Origin: Liolophura sinensis
Taxonomy: Eukaryota; Mollusca; Polyplacophora; Chitonida; Chitonidae
NCBI RefSeq assembly: GCF_032854445.1
Contig: NC_088300.1
Location: 248,001 to 312,000 of the forward strand
Direction of reading: 5' to 3'
DNA length: 64,000 nucleotides
Shown: in pieces, positions 36,881 to 47,846 of the stretch
Numbering within the stretch: the stretch's first letter is position 1
How the letters are laid out: every line of letters starts with the position of its first letter
Notes under the pieces: model-generated
Databases searched by the model: none
What the model was told of the DNA's origin: nothing
What the model saw: only the letters and a program-made list of their open reading frames with translations
Made by a program: the position numbers and the translations under genes

Positions 36881-37180
36881 TTTGTCTTCGTTCATGAGGA
36901 CAGCTGGGAAATTGATGTTTTAACCCGTTGCCCCAGTCCCAAGTTGGGCTTTTCCGCCTCAAATATAAAACCAACTCCAGCCTACTGCGCATGCACACGG
37001 GGGAACCCCGGAGTCCCGCCTCGTTTTCATTTAAAAATTGGGCCACACGTGATCGGACATACCTGATAGGCCCTGGATTTAGCAACAGCATTCGGCAGCC
37101 AACATGCCCGAGGGACCGCTACTTGGATTTAGCCACTTCAAGCTGTCACTCGAAGTTTATACGAGTCGTCGTTTAATGAA
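36881..37180 (-). promoter_or_regulatory. Probable BRMS1L promoter region with an NRF1-like site
   Basis: Immediately upstream of the BRMS1L start the sequence becomes more GC-rich and contains 'tgcgcatgcaca' at 36986-36997, one mismatch from the palindromic NRF1 consensus, about 105 nt upstream of the ATG. A 'cacgtgatc' E-box-like motif lies near 37047. No TATA box is placed convincingly. The assignment as promoter is inferred from position. Confidence 0.45.
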
Positions 37181-38685
37181 ACTTGAGGTCTGTTATCATT
37201 CTTTAAACACTCAGTGAAAGTGATTTCTTTGTTTCATAATGGCTTTCAATAACTCAATAAATATATAAAATAAAATTTAAAAAGAAAAACCCTAAAAACC
37301 CTACTTGATATCTGATCAACAGGATGAAGATGTAGGCTTCAGCTTATTGTTGATATTTGTAGCCTTCTACAGGAATATAAAGTGTGATTTAGGGAAAACT
37401 ATCATATTGTCAATGTCAATGTCAATGCCCGTAAAACAGTTATCGGATCTACATGTGCTTGAAAATTCATTTTCTGTCCAGGGCATATATGTATGTATAA
37501 GCTAACAGAGGACATTCCACATGGACTTACACACCTAGACGAGTGTATAAACTGGTGATCCTGTTTTTCTAATAAAGAGTGTAAATTATTTAAAGGTCAT
37601 CTATAAGTTAATAATGCTTTCAGGAACACTGTCACAGCTAGGCTTTAGGCCTACCTCCATTGTTATATGCTTTCATGCATTTTTATAGGTATACGTACAT
37701 GCCTATATCTGCTTACAATATTTCAACAAATTACCAGAGGACTATACTGATGGTGCATATGTCACTGGGAACAGCCGCCAGGCGTCGGTTTCATCGATTA
37801 TAGACACTCGATAACCTTGGAGACGCACGCGTGGTCACCAATCCTGTAAGGAGAACAACATATGTTACATTGAGACGTGTGATGGGTGACGTGTGATGGG
37901 TGACGTCTGATCACCGATCGAATGCTGTTAGACAACAAGGAGAGTAGAGTCTCGGCCGTTATAAGCCAAAAACGACAGTCGTCAAAATCTCATACATAAT
38001 CATAATCACATCGAGAGTATCAATTTCCAAACGTATCAAAACTCGATAATATTCGATAGGTCCTGTATACCTACTGTCACATACATCAATACATGATCAA
38101 CATCAATACGGTGCCTGCGCCTTGTTTATGTGATTGTTTCAGTCTTTCAAGGCAAATTAAGCACACGTGGATTGTTCAAGGTACACCCGACATCCAGTTT
38201 CTCTTGCTTAGAAGAAAGCCCGCATGTACAGGGCTGTTGTGACCACAACACTGCGGATTACATGTGTATAGGCCTATGTGTTTCATGTTTCTAATCCATT
38301 AGTGGATTGCATGGCACTCAGTAATCAAACCTGTCTGCAAGGAACTAATTACTCGCCATATTATTATTCTTTATTTCATGATTTTCCTTTTCAAGTTTGT
38401 AGACATGCATATACACCAATTTGTATATATTTATGAATTTATGAGCAGACCCGATATTTGCTGAACTGCTTAAAGCATAACATTTGTCTTATTTATATAC
38501 CAGTAAAACAGTTTTCTTAAAATGATTACAAAATTTACAGTTCGATCAATATCAATAACTAGGTTGACATGTATTTGTGATAATTCTATTTTACGGCTAA
38601 TACACTTTATAATATCTATTACCTGACTTCGTTCTGAAGAATTTGTCACTTCTGTTTTACTGTGCACTTGTGTATATAGTTGGTC
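37181..38685. other. intergenic DNA, nothing recognised
   Basis: No exon, RNA gene or transposon was recognised. A short direct repeat 'gacgtgtgatgggt' occurs two to three times at 37876-37915. The remaining sequence is AT-rich and non-repetitive. Confidence 0.4.
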
Positions 38686-38689
38686 AGTA

Positions 38690-38863
38690 GCACTGTCATA
38701 GGCCGGTGGTTACCCATACATCTGACCGCCATTAATAGTATAAGTGAAAGATCTAACTCGGGGCCTGCAGCACCATAATGCTGGCTGCGGTCATATAAGA
38801 GAAATATTCTTGAGTACGGCATAAAAAGCCGATCAAATAAATAAATCAATCAATCAAAAGACA
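38690..38863 (+). mobile_element. SINE-like 3' segment, plus orientation
   Basis: The segment runs 'ccggtggttacccatacatc', 'tgaccgccattaatagtata', then 'attcttgagtacggcataaa' and ends in an 'aataaataaatcaatcaatc' tail. The 'cttgagtacggc...' tail plus an A-rich simple repeat is the 3' end of a SINE type that I associate with molluscs. No tRNA-like head was identified. Confidence 0.6.
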
Positions 38864-38934
38864 ATGGAAAATTTCAATGATTCTTTACGGATTTTAACGC
38901 AATTAGTTACAATGCAATTTATAACAGTAATTTT

Positions 38935-39677
38935 ATTACTCTCGATCATCCCTTCCTAAGAAAAGTTTCGTCATTACTCTCAATCATCCCTTTCTAAGGA
39001 AGGTTTCCTCGTTACTCTCAATCATCCCTTCCTAAGGAAGGTTTCGTCATTACTCTCAATCATCCCTTCCTAAGGAAGGTTTCGTCGTTACTGTTAATCA
39101 TCCCTTTCTAAGGAAGGTTTCGTCATCACTCTCAATCATCCCTTTCTGAGGAAGGTTCCGTCATCACTCTCAATCATCCCTTTCTAAGGAAGGTTTCGTC
39201 ATTACCCTCAATCATCCCTTTCTAGGGAAGGTTTCGTCATTACCCTCAATCTTCACTTCCTAAGGAAAGTTTCGTCATCACTCTGAATTAACCCTTTCTA
39301 AGGAAGGTTTTGTCATCACTCTCAATCATCGCTTTCTAAGGAAGGTTTCGTCATCACTCTCAATCATCCCTTTCTAAGGAAGGTTTCGTCATCACTCTCA
39401 ATCTTCCCTTTCTAAGGAAGGTTTCGTCATCACTCTCAATCTTCCCTTCCTAAGAAAGGTTTCGTCATCATTCTCAATCATCCCTTCCTAAGGAAGGTTT
39501 CGTCACTCTCAATCACCCCTTTCTGAGGAAGGTTTCGTCATTACCCTGAATCATCCCTTTCTGAGAAAGGTTTCGTCATCACTCTCAATCATCCCTTTCT
39601 GAGAAAGGTTTCGTCATCACTCTCAATCACCCCTTTCTAAGGAAGGTTTCGTCATTACTCTCAATCATCCCTTCCTA
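38935..39677. repeat. 38-bp tandem array, about 19 copies
   Basis: Units of 38 bp read 'ctctcaatcatccctttcta' + 'aggaaggtttcgtcatca'. Each unit carries a near-palindrome; in the ccttcctaaggaagg form the 7-nt arms are perfectly complementary around one base, so every unit could form a small hairpin. Confidence 0.95.
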
Positions 39678-41060
39678 AATGCATTGTCGAGTTTGAAAGA
39701 AATTTTCCAGTTTCTTGTTGAAAGGCATGCGTTATTAGAAAAGACTCTTAGAGAAGCAAATTGTGACAGTTATTACTAATTGCCACTCATACAGTAGCAC
39801 CTTGTGATAATATCATCTCCAGGGTTCGCAGATAATAATGGGATTAGTGAGGCAGTAGTTTAGAAGTACATTTTTATGCCTACCGAAAATACCATCTTGT
39901 TTAGAATGAAGAATGTATCAGTGGTACGAAAATTATAACTGTTACTTAATATAAACGAATTAATACCGGCATCTGAAATTCTTCGTCTTTGACCAAACGT
40001 GAACTGGTTTGACTCACATGTATGATTTAAGACCGAAAAACTAAAGTATCTCAGTTTAAAGGGTTTAAGATATAGACCTTTTTAACCTCTTTAATTATAC
40101 AATATATTCGAATTCGAAATAGTACACTTCAATATAGGACAGTCATGAGTCGGACTTCCCTTGAATCACGGTTTACGTATAGGATATTGACAGTTCTGCG
40201 TACACCAACAGTTAAAACAGTGTAAAGTCGTCTTTGCGTGTAGACAATTTGTTTTCAGCCCGCGAAGTTTTCTTGTTGCTTATGAATATAATACAGTAAC
40301 AACCCTACAACGAAGTTTAACCAAAGGAATAGCTATATAGGCAGAGTGAAAACATTTCTGTGATCAAAATGTTGCAGTGAATCGAGACAAGCTCCTTTTA
40401 AATTTAAACTCCCACTTTACACTTTCCCCATATAATGCGAAATTGCTTTTATGTCCCACAGGTATCTAGTGTAAAAAATAACACTCTAATCTTTGGGCTT
40501 ATATAGATCACCGATTTTCAGTGAGCCCATCTGTTACCGTAGCCCCCGTTCTTAGTTATCGATCTGAGCGATATAAGCCGCGTTGGCTCGTCATTGAAGC
40601 CAAGGGATCGTACTCAGGGTATATCTACATGCCACAGTCACATGTAGCTAATAACGGTCGACGTGGCGAGAAACGTCAAGAGTAACCAGTCAAACTATAC
40701 AGAATTGCCAAACACACACGTGTTTCTCCACATAGCAGAATCCACATCATAATACCGGAGTTCAAAACCAGGCAGCAAGACAAGAAGAAGAGCGGAGTGG
40801 ATTTTAACAGTCAGATTACCAATATTGTTTATCTGAAGGGAAATGTCCAACTAGACTGGAGAATTTAACTGTGGAGAAAGGGTAACTGAAAGAAGGAAGA
40901 CCGATAATAAGTCGGTCAGTAAAATCCTGGATACACGTCATACGAGTCATACGAGTCGACCAGTAAATCATAGTGTTCACATAGGACATTGATACAGGGT
41001 ATTTTGCTCCACGATGTGGATTTGTGGTAAAAGTACCCGGTAAATAATTCAATCAGTACC
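39678..41060. other. intergenic DNA upstream of the fibrinogen-related gene
   Basis: No gene was recognised. The last part (about 40,600-41,100) is the presumed promoter of the plus-strand gene that starts at 41102. A TATA-like 'ctatttaa' sits at about 41064, but its distance from the ATG would leave almost no 5' leader, so I do not assign it. Confidence 0.35.
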
Positions 41061-41101
41061 TCTCTATTTAATCAGAGGACTTAAGACCTTTAGAGGAAAC
41101 C

Positions 41102-41190
41102 ATGGCCACGTACTTTGCTGCCACGGTCACAGTGGCTTACACAGCCTGGTTGTTTTTCATCACCTCATTAACCTGTGGAGACTCAGCAGG
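41102..41190 (+). CDS. Fibrinogen-related gene exon 1, signal peptide
   Basis: ATG in a strong context (aaccATGG) opens 'MATYFAATVTVAYTAWLFFI' followed by 'TSLTCGDSAG': a short polar start, a hydrophobic core at about residues 5-22 and small residues for cleavage near residues 25-27. The exon ends CAGG|GTAAGT in phase 2, matching exon 2. Confidence 0.75.
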
Positions 41191-44100
41191 GTAAGTTCTT
41201 TGTTTTGTTTCAATTTCGGTGCTGTATCAGAATGGTACTTGCACATTTGACTGCAACACATTCTCAATCAATGTTCACTGGATTCGAATAACCGACCTGC
41301 TGGGTTAAGTATTTATGTATGCTTGGGATTTAACGTCGCACTTAACAATTTTCAGTCATTTGACGTCGATACTGGGTGAGCTATAATGTAGTGGGCGTGA
41401 CAATTATAGCTTTCAAATAAAGACCTTCAAAAATTCATATTGTTTCTCAAAATATTATTTGATAACAGTTCAAATCACCTAGCTTGAACAATCAGTGGAT
41501 AAAAGGTAGGCAAAATGGGTACCTGATTCGAAGGGAAAAAAGCTTGAAAAGGGCAACAAGACACATGAAGCTTAAAATGCCATAATTGGGGGGGGGGGGG
41601 GGGGGGAGGGCTTCTGTGGCCTAGTAGTTAGTGTGTTAGCGCAGCAGAAGGGTACAGGAGCCTGTCATCAATGTGATCGCTGTCCCACCTATCCATGCTG
41701 GCTTATTATCGGGTCGTATGGGGAAAAGTCTGCCAGCAACTCTTGATGGGTTTCTACGGTCTCTGCAGGTTTCCTCCCACCATCATGCTGTTCGCCTTCA
41801 TATATATATGTTCAGTTCTTGAGTATGGCCTAAAACTCTAATTAAACAAATCTATTGAAAAAAAGGGCCACAAGACATAAGGAGCTTTAGAAAGGTCACA
41901 ACATAAATGGCGTTTATACCTTTAGTTAGATAGCCCTATATTACATAGGTACAGTCTATAACAACGCTTATGCGTTTAGTCAGGTAGCCCTATATTACAG
42001 AGGTACAGTGTATGCAAATTTGGTTCCGCTTTGGTTGGCAAAACGTCCTGAATTCTAGACGTCCCCTATAAACCAATGAACGGAAAGGTTGGAATATAGT
42101 TGTCTTGTTTCCTCCACATATAAACCTGATCTTTATGTCCACTGTAATGAGAAGTTTGCAGCAGGATACCAGTTGGTTCGTGTAGGCCTACTAAGATGTC
42201 CACTGTAATGAGAACTTTGCAGTAGGATACCAGTTGGTTTGTCTAGGCCTACTAGGATGTCCACTGTAATGAGAACTTTGCAGTAGGATACAAGTTGGTT
42301 TGTGTAGACCTACTAAGATGTCCACCGTAATGAGAAGTTTGTAGTAGGATACCAGTTGGTTTGTGTAGACCTTCTAGGATGTCCACCGTAATGAGAAGTT
42401 TGTAGTAGGATGCAAGTTGGATTGTGTAGGCCTACTAGGATATCCACTGTAATGAGAAGTTTGCAGTAGGATACCAGTTGGTTTGTACAGGCCTACTAGG
42501 ATGTCCACTGTAATGAAAAGTTTGTAGTAGGATACCAGTTGGTTTGTGTAGGCCTACTAGGATGTCTATTGTAATGAGAAGTTTGAAGTAGGATACCAGT
42601 TGGTTTGTGTAGGCCTACTAGGAAGTCCACTGTAATGAGAAGTTTGTAGTAGGATACAAGTTGGTTTGTGTAGGCCTACTAGGATGTCCACTGTAATGAG
42701 AAGTTTGCAGTAGGATACCCAGGTGGATTTGTGCAAGCCTACTAGGATGTCTACTGCAATGAGAAGTTTGCAGTAGGATACAAGTTGGTTTGTGCAGACC
42801 TACTAGGATGTCCACTGTAATGAGAAGATTGTAGTAGGATACCAGTTGGTTTGTGCAGGCCTACTAGGGTGTCTACTGTAATGAGAAGTTTGTAGTAGGA
42901 TACCAGTTGGTTTGTGCAAGCCTACTAGGATGTCTACTGCAATGAGAAGTTTGCAGTAGGATACAAGTTGGTTTGTGTAGGCCTACTAGGATGTCTACTG
43001 CAATGAGAAGTTTGCAGTAGGATACAAGTTGGTTTGTGCAGGCCTACTAGGATGTCCACTGTAATGAAAAGTTTGTAGTAGGATACCAGTTTGGTTTGTG
43101 CAGGCCTACTAGGATGTCCACTGTAATGAGAAGATTGTAGTGGGATACCAGTTGGTTTGTGCAGGGCCTACTAGGATGTCTACTGTAATGAGAAGTTTGT
43201 AGTAGGATACCAGTTGGTTTGTGCAGGCCTACTAGGCTATCCGTAAATTTGTTTCCAACGCCAACTAGCTACATTATCCACAGCCTTCAAAAGGGTGGAA
43301 CAGCTAATAGTATTGGTACTGATTATACAAAGTTTGTGGAAAACTTGCAGACTGACAAAAATAAGAAACAATCGGATGTGCACTAAATGTTTGCATCATT
43401 TTGCAAGATGTTTCTCCCTTCTATCTTCAAGAAACACTAGGTCTCAGTTCAGTCTCAGCGTCTGATAGCGAGACAACCTCCCCTGCCCTTACACACTGAA
43501 ACACGCGCGCGCACACACACCACACACGTACGCACACACAGTCACGCACACCTCCCCCACCCTCAACTATTTGGTCCTGGTTGCTATAAACATTCGCAAG
43601 ACCTCGTATGGCCGTTTAGATGATCTTACATATGTCAGAGATTACTCTGAAAATTTGTGCGTCATATATCGGGGAAGTTCTTCAGTTCCACCCCAAATAG
43701 GCCTACCAGCGGTTTACTCGGTAAGTGACATTTTCTTGATTAGGAAGTTAAGCTGTAATCAAATAAATAAATAAATAAATAAACAGCACTGTTTTTCGGT
43801 TTGTTCGTAGGGATACAGCAGAAAAGTGTGACGTGAGGGTGTGGTACATTAGCAAGATAGGAGAAGGCATGTTTCCTATGGAGCTCACAGCAGAACAACA
43901 GACGATAAAAACAACAATAGAAAACATGATTCAAAAAAGTTCCACTAATCCTGAAGACTCACTGGTGGACTGTTCCATGTTGAATAATTACGAGTCAACA
44001 TTTAAACCGGCTCCACAAAACGACGGGGCAGAGTCGGCGGCGTCAGAAAGCGAGGATACGGCAGAGGAAGAAGAGAGTCCGACAGGAGGAGGATGATGTA

Positions 44101-47100
44101 GAGGTGGACGAGACAGAAATGGCTGACGACGACATAGACAGTGAAGATACAGACATCGACCACGACACCAGTGAGCATATGGCAGCGAGTAGGTCTAGCG
44201 GTGCCGCGCATGAAACAATTGCTGTTGTTAAGCCAGCTCTTTCGTCTTTGTGGCGAAAGTGTAGAAGGCAGAGATCTCATCAAACTGCTGTGAGTTGCGT
44301 TTTCGTGAACACCGTCACGTTTCAATGCTTCTTGCAATGGTCAGAGGTACCGTCTACAAATGCTGACACAGCAGTGAAGCAAGACCATACTGCCAATGGC
44401 GCCAAAGAAAATCAAGACAAAAGTGAGGGCAGCAATGCAGACTTTAAAGATGATAGCCGAGTTAAAAATGACCCCGAAGCAGGGCCACAGACACAGGAGA
44501 AGAACCCCGAAAATGATAGGAAGTCAGAAGAAGAAAATCCAGTGATGGACGAGTCAGAAAAAGATGACGTTGAAGAATCAAAAAAAGACGATAGACTTTC
44601 ATCTGGAGGAGAGGAAAGTTCCAAATCTCAAGACGTCAACGGTCGTCACAGCCGGGAAAACTCCATCTGCCACCTCTGCTGAAGACAAACCCAGTGCCGG
44701 TAACATAGACATCATACATTTTCAACAAATGATTGAAAAAAGGGCAAGTGAATACATGCTTAAGATTCAAACTATGGAAACTCAGATCATGCGACTGGAA
44801 AATGAACTTTTGATGGAAAAACTGAATAAACAGAATCACACATCGTCATTCAGCCGTTTGGAAAACCAGATTCTCAATTAGAAAATGAGTTGCTGAAGAT
44901 GACATTGAGTTACGATGAACTCAGAGAAGAAAACGAGAAGATTTTGAAGAAACAAAAGAGTTTTTTAGAGTTAGATTACGTGAAGCGCCCTGGTGACTTC
45001 CGGCGTCTACCTGACAATTCAACCAAACAGTTCGAGTTGATCAGTCAGCACCAGAATAAGATATCAGAGCTAACAGATCATCTACGTAATCAAAGCAAAC
45101 TTATTGACAAGATCAAAGGACAGTCCGACAGTTTAGAAGATCAGAACAGAATGTTGTTTCAGATCGTTATGAATCAGACTATGCTGATTTCTCAAATGAT
45201 GAAAAAGGTCGAATCTCTCTCCGATTCAAATATCAAACATCACATGCAACAACAACTCATCACAGACAAACTTGGCATTGCTCTGGCTTCCGGTGACGTC
45301 ATGGACGCCCTCCATTCGCTTGTCTCAGACAAGTTTCCTTTGGCTTCCGTTGACGCAAATAAAACAAAAACTTCTGAAAGTGGCGCAAAGAAGAGTTCAG
45401 TAAAATCGGGCCGTGTCTTCGTTTCGTTGTCACAGTGCAATCATCCTACAAGAAACAGTGCATCCTGTGGTTTTAACAGTGTGATCCTCTCTCAATGTCT
45501 CAAGAGTGAAAACTTTTCAGTTGCCACAAACACTCCGTCCAGTGTTCCTGATTTCGTTGAAGGGAAGACTGAAAATGTAGCGAAGGCAGCCAGCAATTAT
45601 ACTGAAAAGACCCCCTGTGATACCTTAGAGACCTCAGATTTACCTTCACGGGATAATAAGAGTGGTGAAGAGACTTCTGACTCACTTTTACAGGATGGTA
45701 AGAGTCGGTGGAGAGACTTCTGACTCACTTTTTCAGGATGGCAAGAGTGGTAGAGAGACTTCTGACTCACTTTCACAAAATGCTAAGAGTGGTGACAGCA
45801 TTGAAAACGTGAAAGGTGACAATGAAGACAATACGAAAGGGCAACCCACCAAAGGTAACGACCGTGATGATACACGCACGGATGGAAAGATGAAGATCGA
45901 GATAAAGAAACGAGAAATAAAACGGACCAGAACGGTACGGAGGAGACTTCTAACACAGGGAAAGCCAGCGGTAAGACAACAAGCAATCAGAATGCCGAAG
46001 AACAAACTAAAATCACGCAAAACGTTAAGAACGAAACTACGAGCGAAAAGAATTCGATGGGCGAAGAAGCAACCACAAAGAAAGCAGCAGACGAGACGAC
46101 GGAAAGATCACGGAAGCCCATGCCGCGAAAGGAAACCTCTGATTCCAAAACTAAGAAGAAAAGCACATCAAAACAATCAGATGACAAAGCCAAAGGTGGA
46201 AAGAAGAGAGTCAGCAAGAAAGAAAATGGGAAAGCCGAGGTATCCAAGAAGAAAAAGTAAATAAGGTTGATTCTAAAAAACCGAAAGTGGAAAGGATACC
46301 TCCATTATACAACGCGAGCAGACGTGCTGAACCTAAAGGTAGGTTACTGAAATATGTCCATGTAGCTAAAAGAAAGTTAATAACACATTTTGGGTGAATG
46401 GACAGGCATTTTCACTGCAAATTATTGATGTGGGTACGTATATAACGTTACATGGCACGCGACATTCTACACCAGTACCGTAAATGATGGCGCACTTCAA
46501 ACATGACAAATTATACCGGTATGTGGATGAAGGCACATTGGAGATATAACAAATATATAGACACATGTATTCAACGCCAACTCATGTCTTTTAATAAATA
46601 GAACACATGAGGTAAGGGTTCAAACCTGAGGTTGCACAAGGAATTGTGGATTCCCCCTCCCCCCCCCCCCCCGGTATCATGCACCGCTTACTGGGCCTTG
46701 CATTGTAACAATAAGCGGTAGCCTAAGCTAGTGTGGACGTTTGCAAAATGTAACGTTCCTTTAACACCATTTGTCTTCCAGCAATTTTTCGTCCACCAAT
46801 ATGGTGTGCATATCTGTACGTCACATCTGGGAAATGTCCTCATTAACTTGCGAGAGATCGGTGATTTACGCCGGCCACTCTGGTTTCTTCCATCCATAAA
46901 ACTAACTGCCGTCTTGTATGTGATAAAGTCTTGGTTATGGCCTTAAGCAAGAATATAAGTACATGAAGGTACGTTGCGTGACATTCATATACGGGTACAT
47001 ATATTAACGTATTACATACAGTTCATGATAAGTATGATAAGACAATATATTAATTAAAGTACATACGTCAGGGAATACATCAATATATTTTGAATTTCCG

Positions 47101-47590
47101 ACTCTGAAATAACTCTCTCGAGATTAGTGAAAATACTGACTGAAGTGAGACTCGAACTCATGACTTCACTCAGTCAATGGTATTTACTCTGGTCTCTGGT
47201 CTTGAGATATTTATATCAGTGTCGCAGATTTACTATATACTAAAGGACATACATGACATTCTATAAGCGGGGAGAGGGGGTATTAGCTATTTGACATTCT
47301 ACCCCTGCAAACATTACATAAAAACGTGCACATACAGCATACCTGCATATTACTTACGTGTATATAAAGCCACATTACACACTTGATTATCTTGCCCACA
47401 GATTGTTCTGACTACTTGCGGCGAGGCAAACAGAAGGATGGTCTGTACAAAGTGAAGCTATACGGGTCACGGGAAATGCTCTCTGTCTTCTGTGACATGA
47501 AGAATGGAGGTTGGACGGTTATCCAGCGGCGTCAAGACGGCACTGTCAACTTCTTCAGGACATGGGACGAGTACAAGAAGGGATTTGGCG
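41102..47590 (+). CDS. Secreted coiled-coil fibrinogen-related protein (FREP/angiopoietin-like), frameshifted and cut by a gap
   Basis: Three exons can be read: a signal-peptide exon (41102..41190), a 2.5-kb exon (43811..46338) and the first exon of a fibrinogen C-terminal (FReD) domain (47402..47590). Phases agree at both introns if the frameshifts inside exon 2 are discounted. Known: FReD proteins with coiled coils (FREPs, angiopoietin-like proteins, techylectins) are secreted oligomers that bind glycans or receptors, often in innate immunity. Inferred: an extracellular oligomeric lectin-like protein with an unusually long acidic, coiled-coil and Ser/Lys-rich N-terminal part. About six frameshifts in exon 2 mean either sequence errors or a decaying gene. 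The remaining ~150 residues of the FReD were not found; a 200-N gap begins 56 bp after the last exon. Confidence 0.75.
41590..41611. repeat. Poly-G tract
   Basis: An uninterrupted run of about 18 G followed by 'aggg', directly in front of a SINE-like element. Such a run is often mis-sized in assemblies and could form a G-quadruplex. Confidence 0.9.
41612..41853 (+). mobile_element. tRNA-derived SINE-like element in intron 1 of the fibrinogen-related gene
   Basis: An A-box-like 'gtggcctagtagttagtgtg' is followed by a degenerate B-box region, then 'ctgccagcaactcttgatgg', 'ggtttcctcccaccatcatg' and a tail 'cagttcttgagtatggccta' + 'aaactctaattaaacaaat'. The motif order is that of the SINE family whose reversed copies are at 19950 and 52003 and whose tail is at 38690. 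Confidence 0.72.
42125..43236. repeat. 61-bp tandem array, about 18 copies, in intron 1 of the fibrinogen-related gene
   Basis: Units of 61 bp read 'agtaggataccagttggttt' + 'gtgtaggcctactaggatgt' + 'ccactgtaatgagaagtttgc'. Each carries the palindromic 'taggccta' and 'tactagg' motifs. Variation is mainly single-base (tgtag/tgcag, ccact/ctact). Confidence 0.96.
43500..43560. repeat. (CA)n-rich microsatellite
   Basis: A CA/CG-rich imperfect dinucleotide tract ('cacgcgcgcgcacacacacc' and following). Confidence 0.85.
43761..43785. repeat. (AAAT)n microsatellite
   Basis: About six copies of 'aaat' just upstream of the exon 2 acceptor (43810); it may be the tail of a decayed SINE. Confidence 0.9.
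43811..46338 (+). CDS. Fibrinogen-related gene exon 2: acidic, coiled-coil and Ser/Lys-rich region with about six frameshifts
   Basis: The acceptor is TTCGTAG at 43810 and the donor AAAG|GTAGGT at 46339. Reading order: 'DTAEKCDVRVWYISKIGEGM' and an acidic stretch to about 44085; a shift into 'VRQEEDDVEVDETEMADDDI' and more Asp/Glu-rich sequence; a shift near 44650 into 'IIHFQQMIEKRASEYMLKIQ' and a Leu-heptad coiled coil; a shift near 44875 back into 'LENELLKMTLSYDELREENE' with the coiled coil running to about 45250; a Ser/Thr-rich linker with 14-residue repeats; shifts near 45705 and 45885; and a Lys/Ser/Thr-rich tail with a last shift near 46250. Composition stays continuous across each shift, so this was one reading frame. 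No intron with plausible signals explains them. Confidence 0.65.
45627..45785 (+). repeat. 42-nt coding repeat in the Ser/Thr linker
   Basis: Three to four copies of a 14-codon unit encoding '(S)GEETSDSLLQDGK'-type sequence. Aligning the copies shows that the one around 45705 has an extra base (AAGAGTCGGTGG against AAGAGTGGTAGA), which pinpoints one frameshift. Confidence 0.85.
46600..46955 (+). mobile_element. SINE-like element in intron 2 of the fibrinogen-related gene
   Basis: A B-box-like 'agggttcaaacctgagg' at 46615 is followed by a poly-C run (46662-46673), 'ctctggtttcttccatccat', 'aactgccgtcttgtatgtga' and 'aaagtcttggttatggcctt'. The motif order resembles the element at 41612. The middle part around 46690-46800 is not assigned. 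Confidence 0.5.
47402..47590 (+). CDS. Fibrinogen-related gene exon 3: N-terminal part of FReD
   Basis: The exon follows GCCCACAG and ends GGCG|GTAAGT. It encodes 'DCSDYLRRGKQKDGLYKVKL', then '...EMLSVFCDMKNGGWTVIQRR' and 'QDGTVNFFRTWDEYKKGFG', the hallmark first third of a fibrinogen C-terminal globular domain. The first conserved disulfide pair (Cys in DCSDY and Cys in VFCDM) is present. The sequence is intact, unlike exon 2. Confidence 0.95.
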
Positions 47591-47646
47591 GTAAGTTTAC
47601 TGCATATAGGTCTTTATCTTCGATTGGTTATAATCTCTATTTAGAG

Positions 47647-47846
47647 NNNNNNNNNNNNNNNNNNNNNNNNNNNNNNNNNNNNNNNNNNNNNNNNNNNNNN
47701 NNNNNNNNNNNNNNNNNNNNNNNNNNNNNNNNNNNNNNNNNNNNNNNNNNNNNNNNNNNNNNNNNNNNNNNNNNNNNNNNNNNNNNNNNNNNNNNNNNNN
47801 NNNNNNNNNNNNNNNNNNNNNNNNNNNNNNNNNNNNNNNNNNNNNN
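47647..47846. other. Assembly gap, exactly 200 N
   Basis: A run of exactly 200 N, a placeholder length and not a measured gap. It falls between the FReD exon and the 48-bp array, so the missing part of the FReD gene could be in it or misplaced by it. Confidence 1.
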
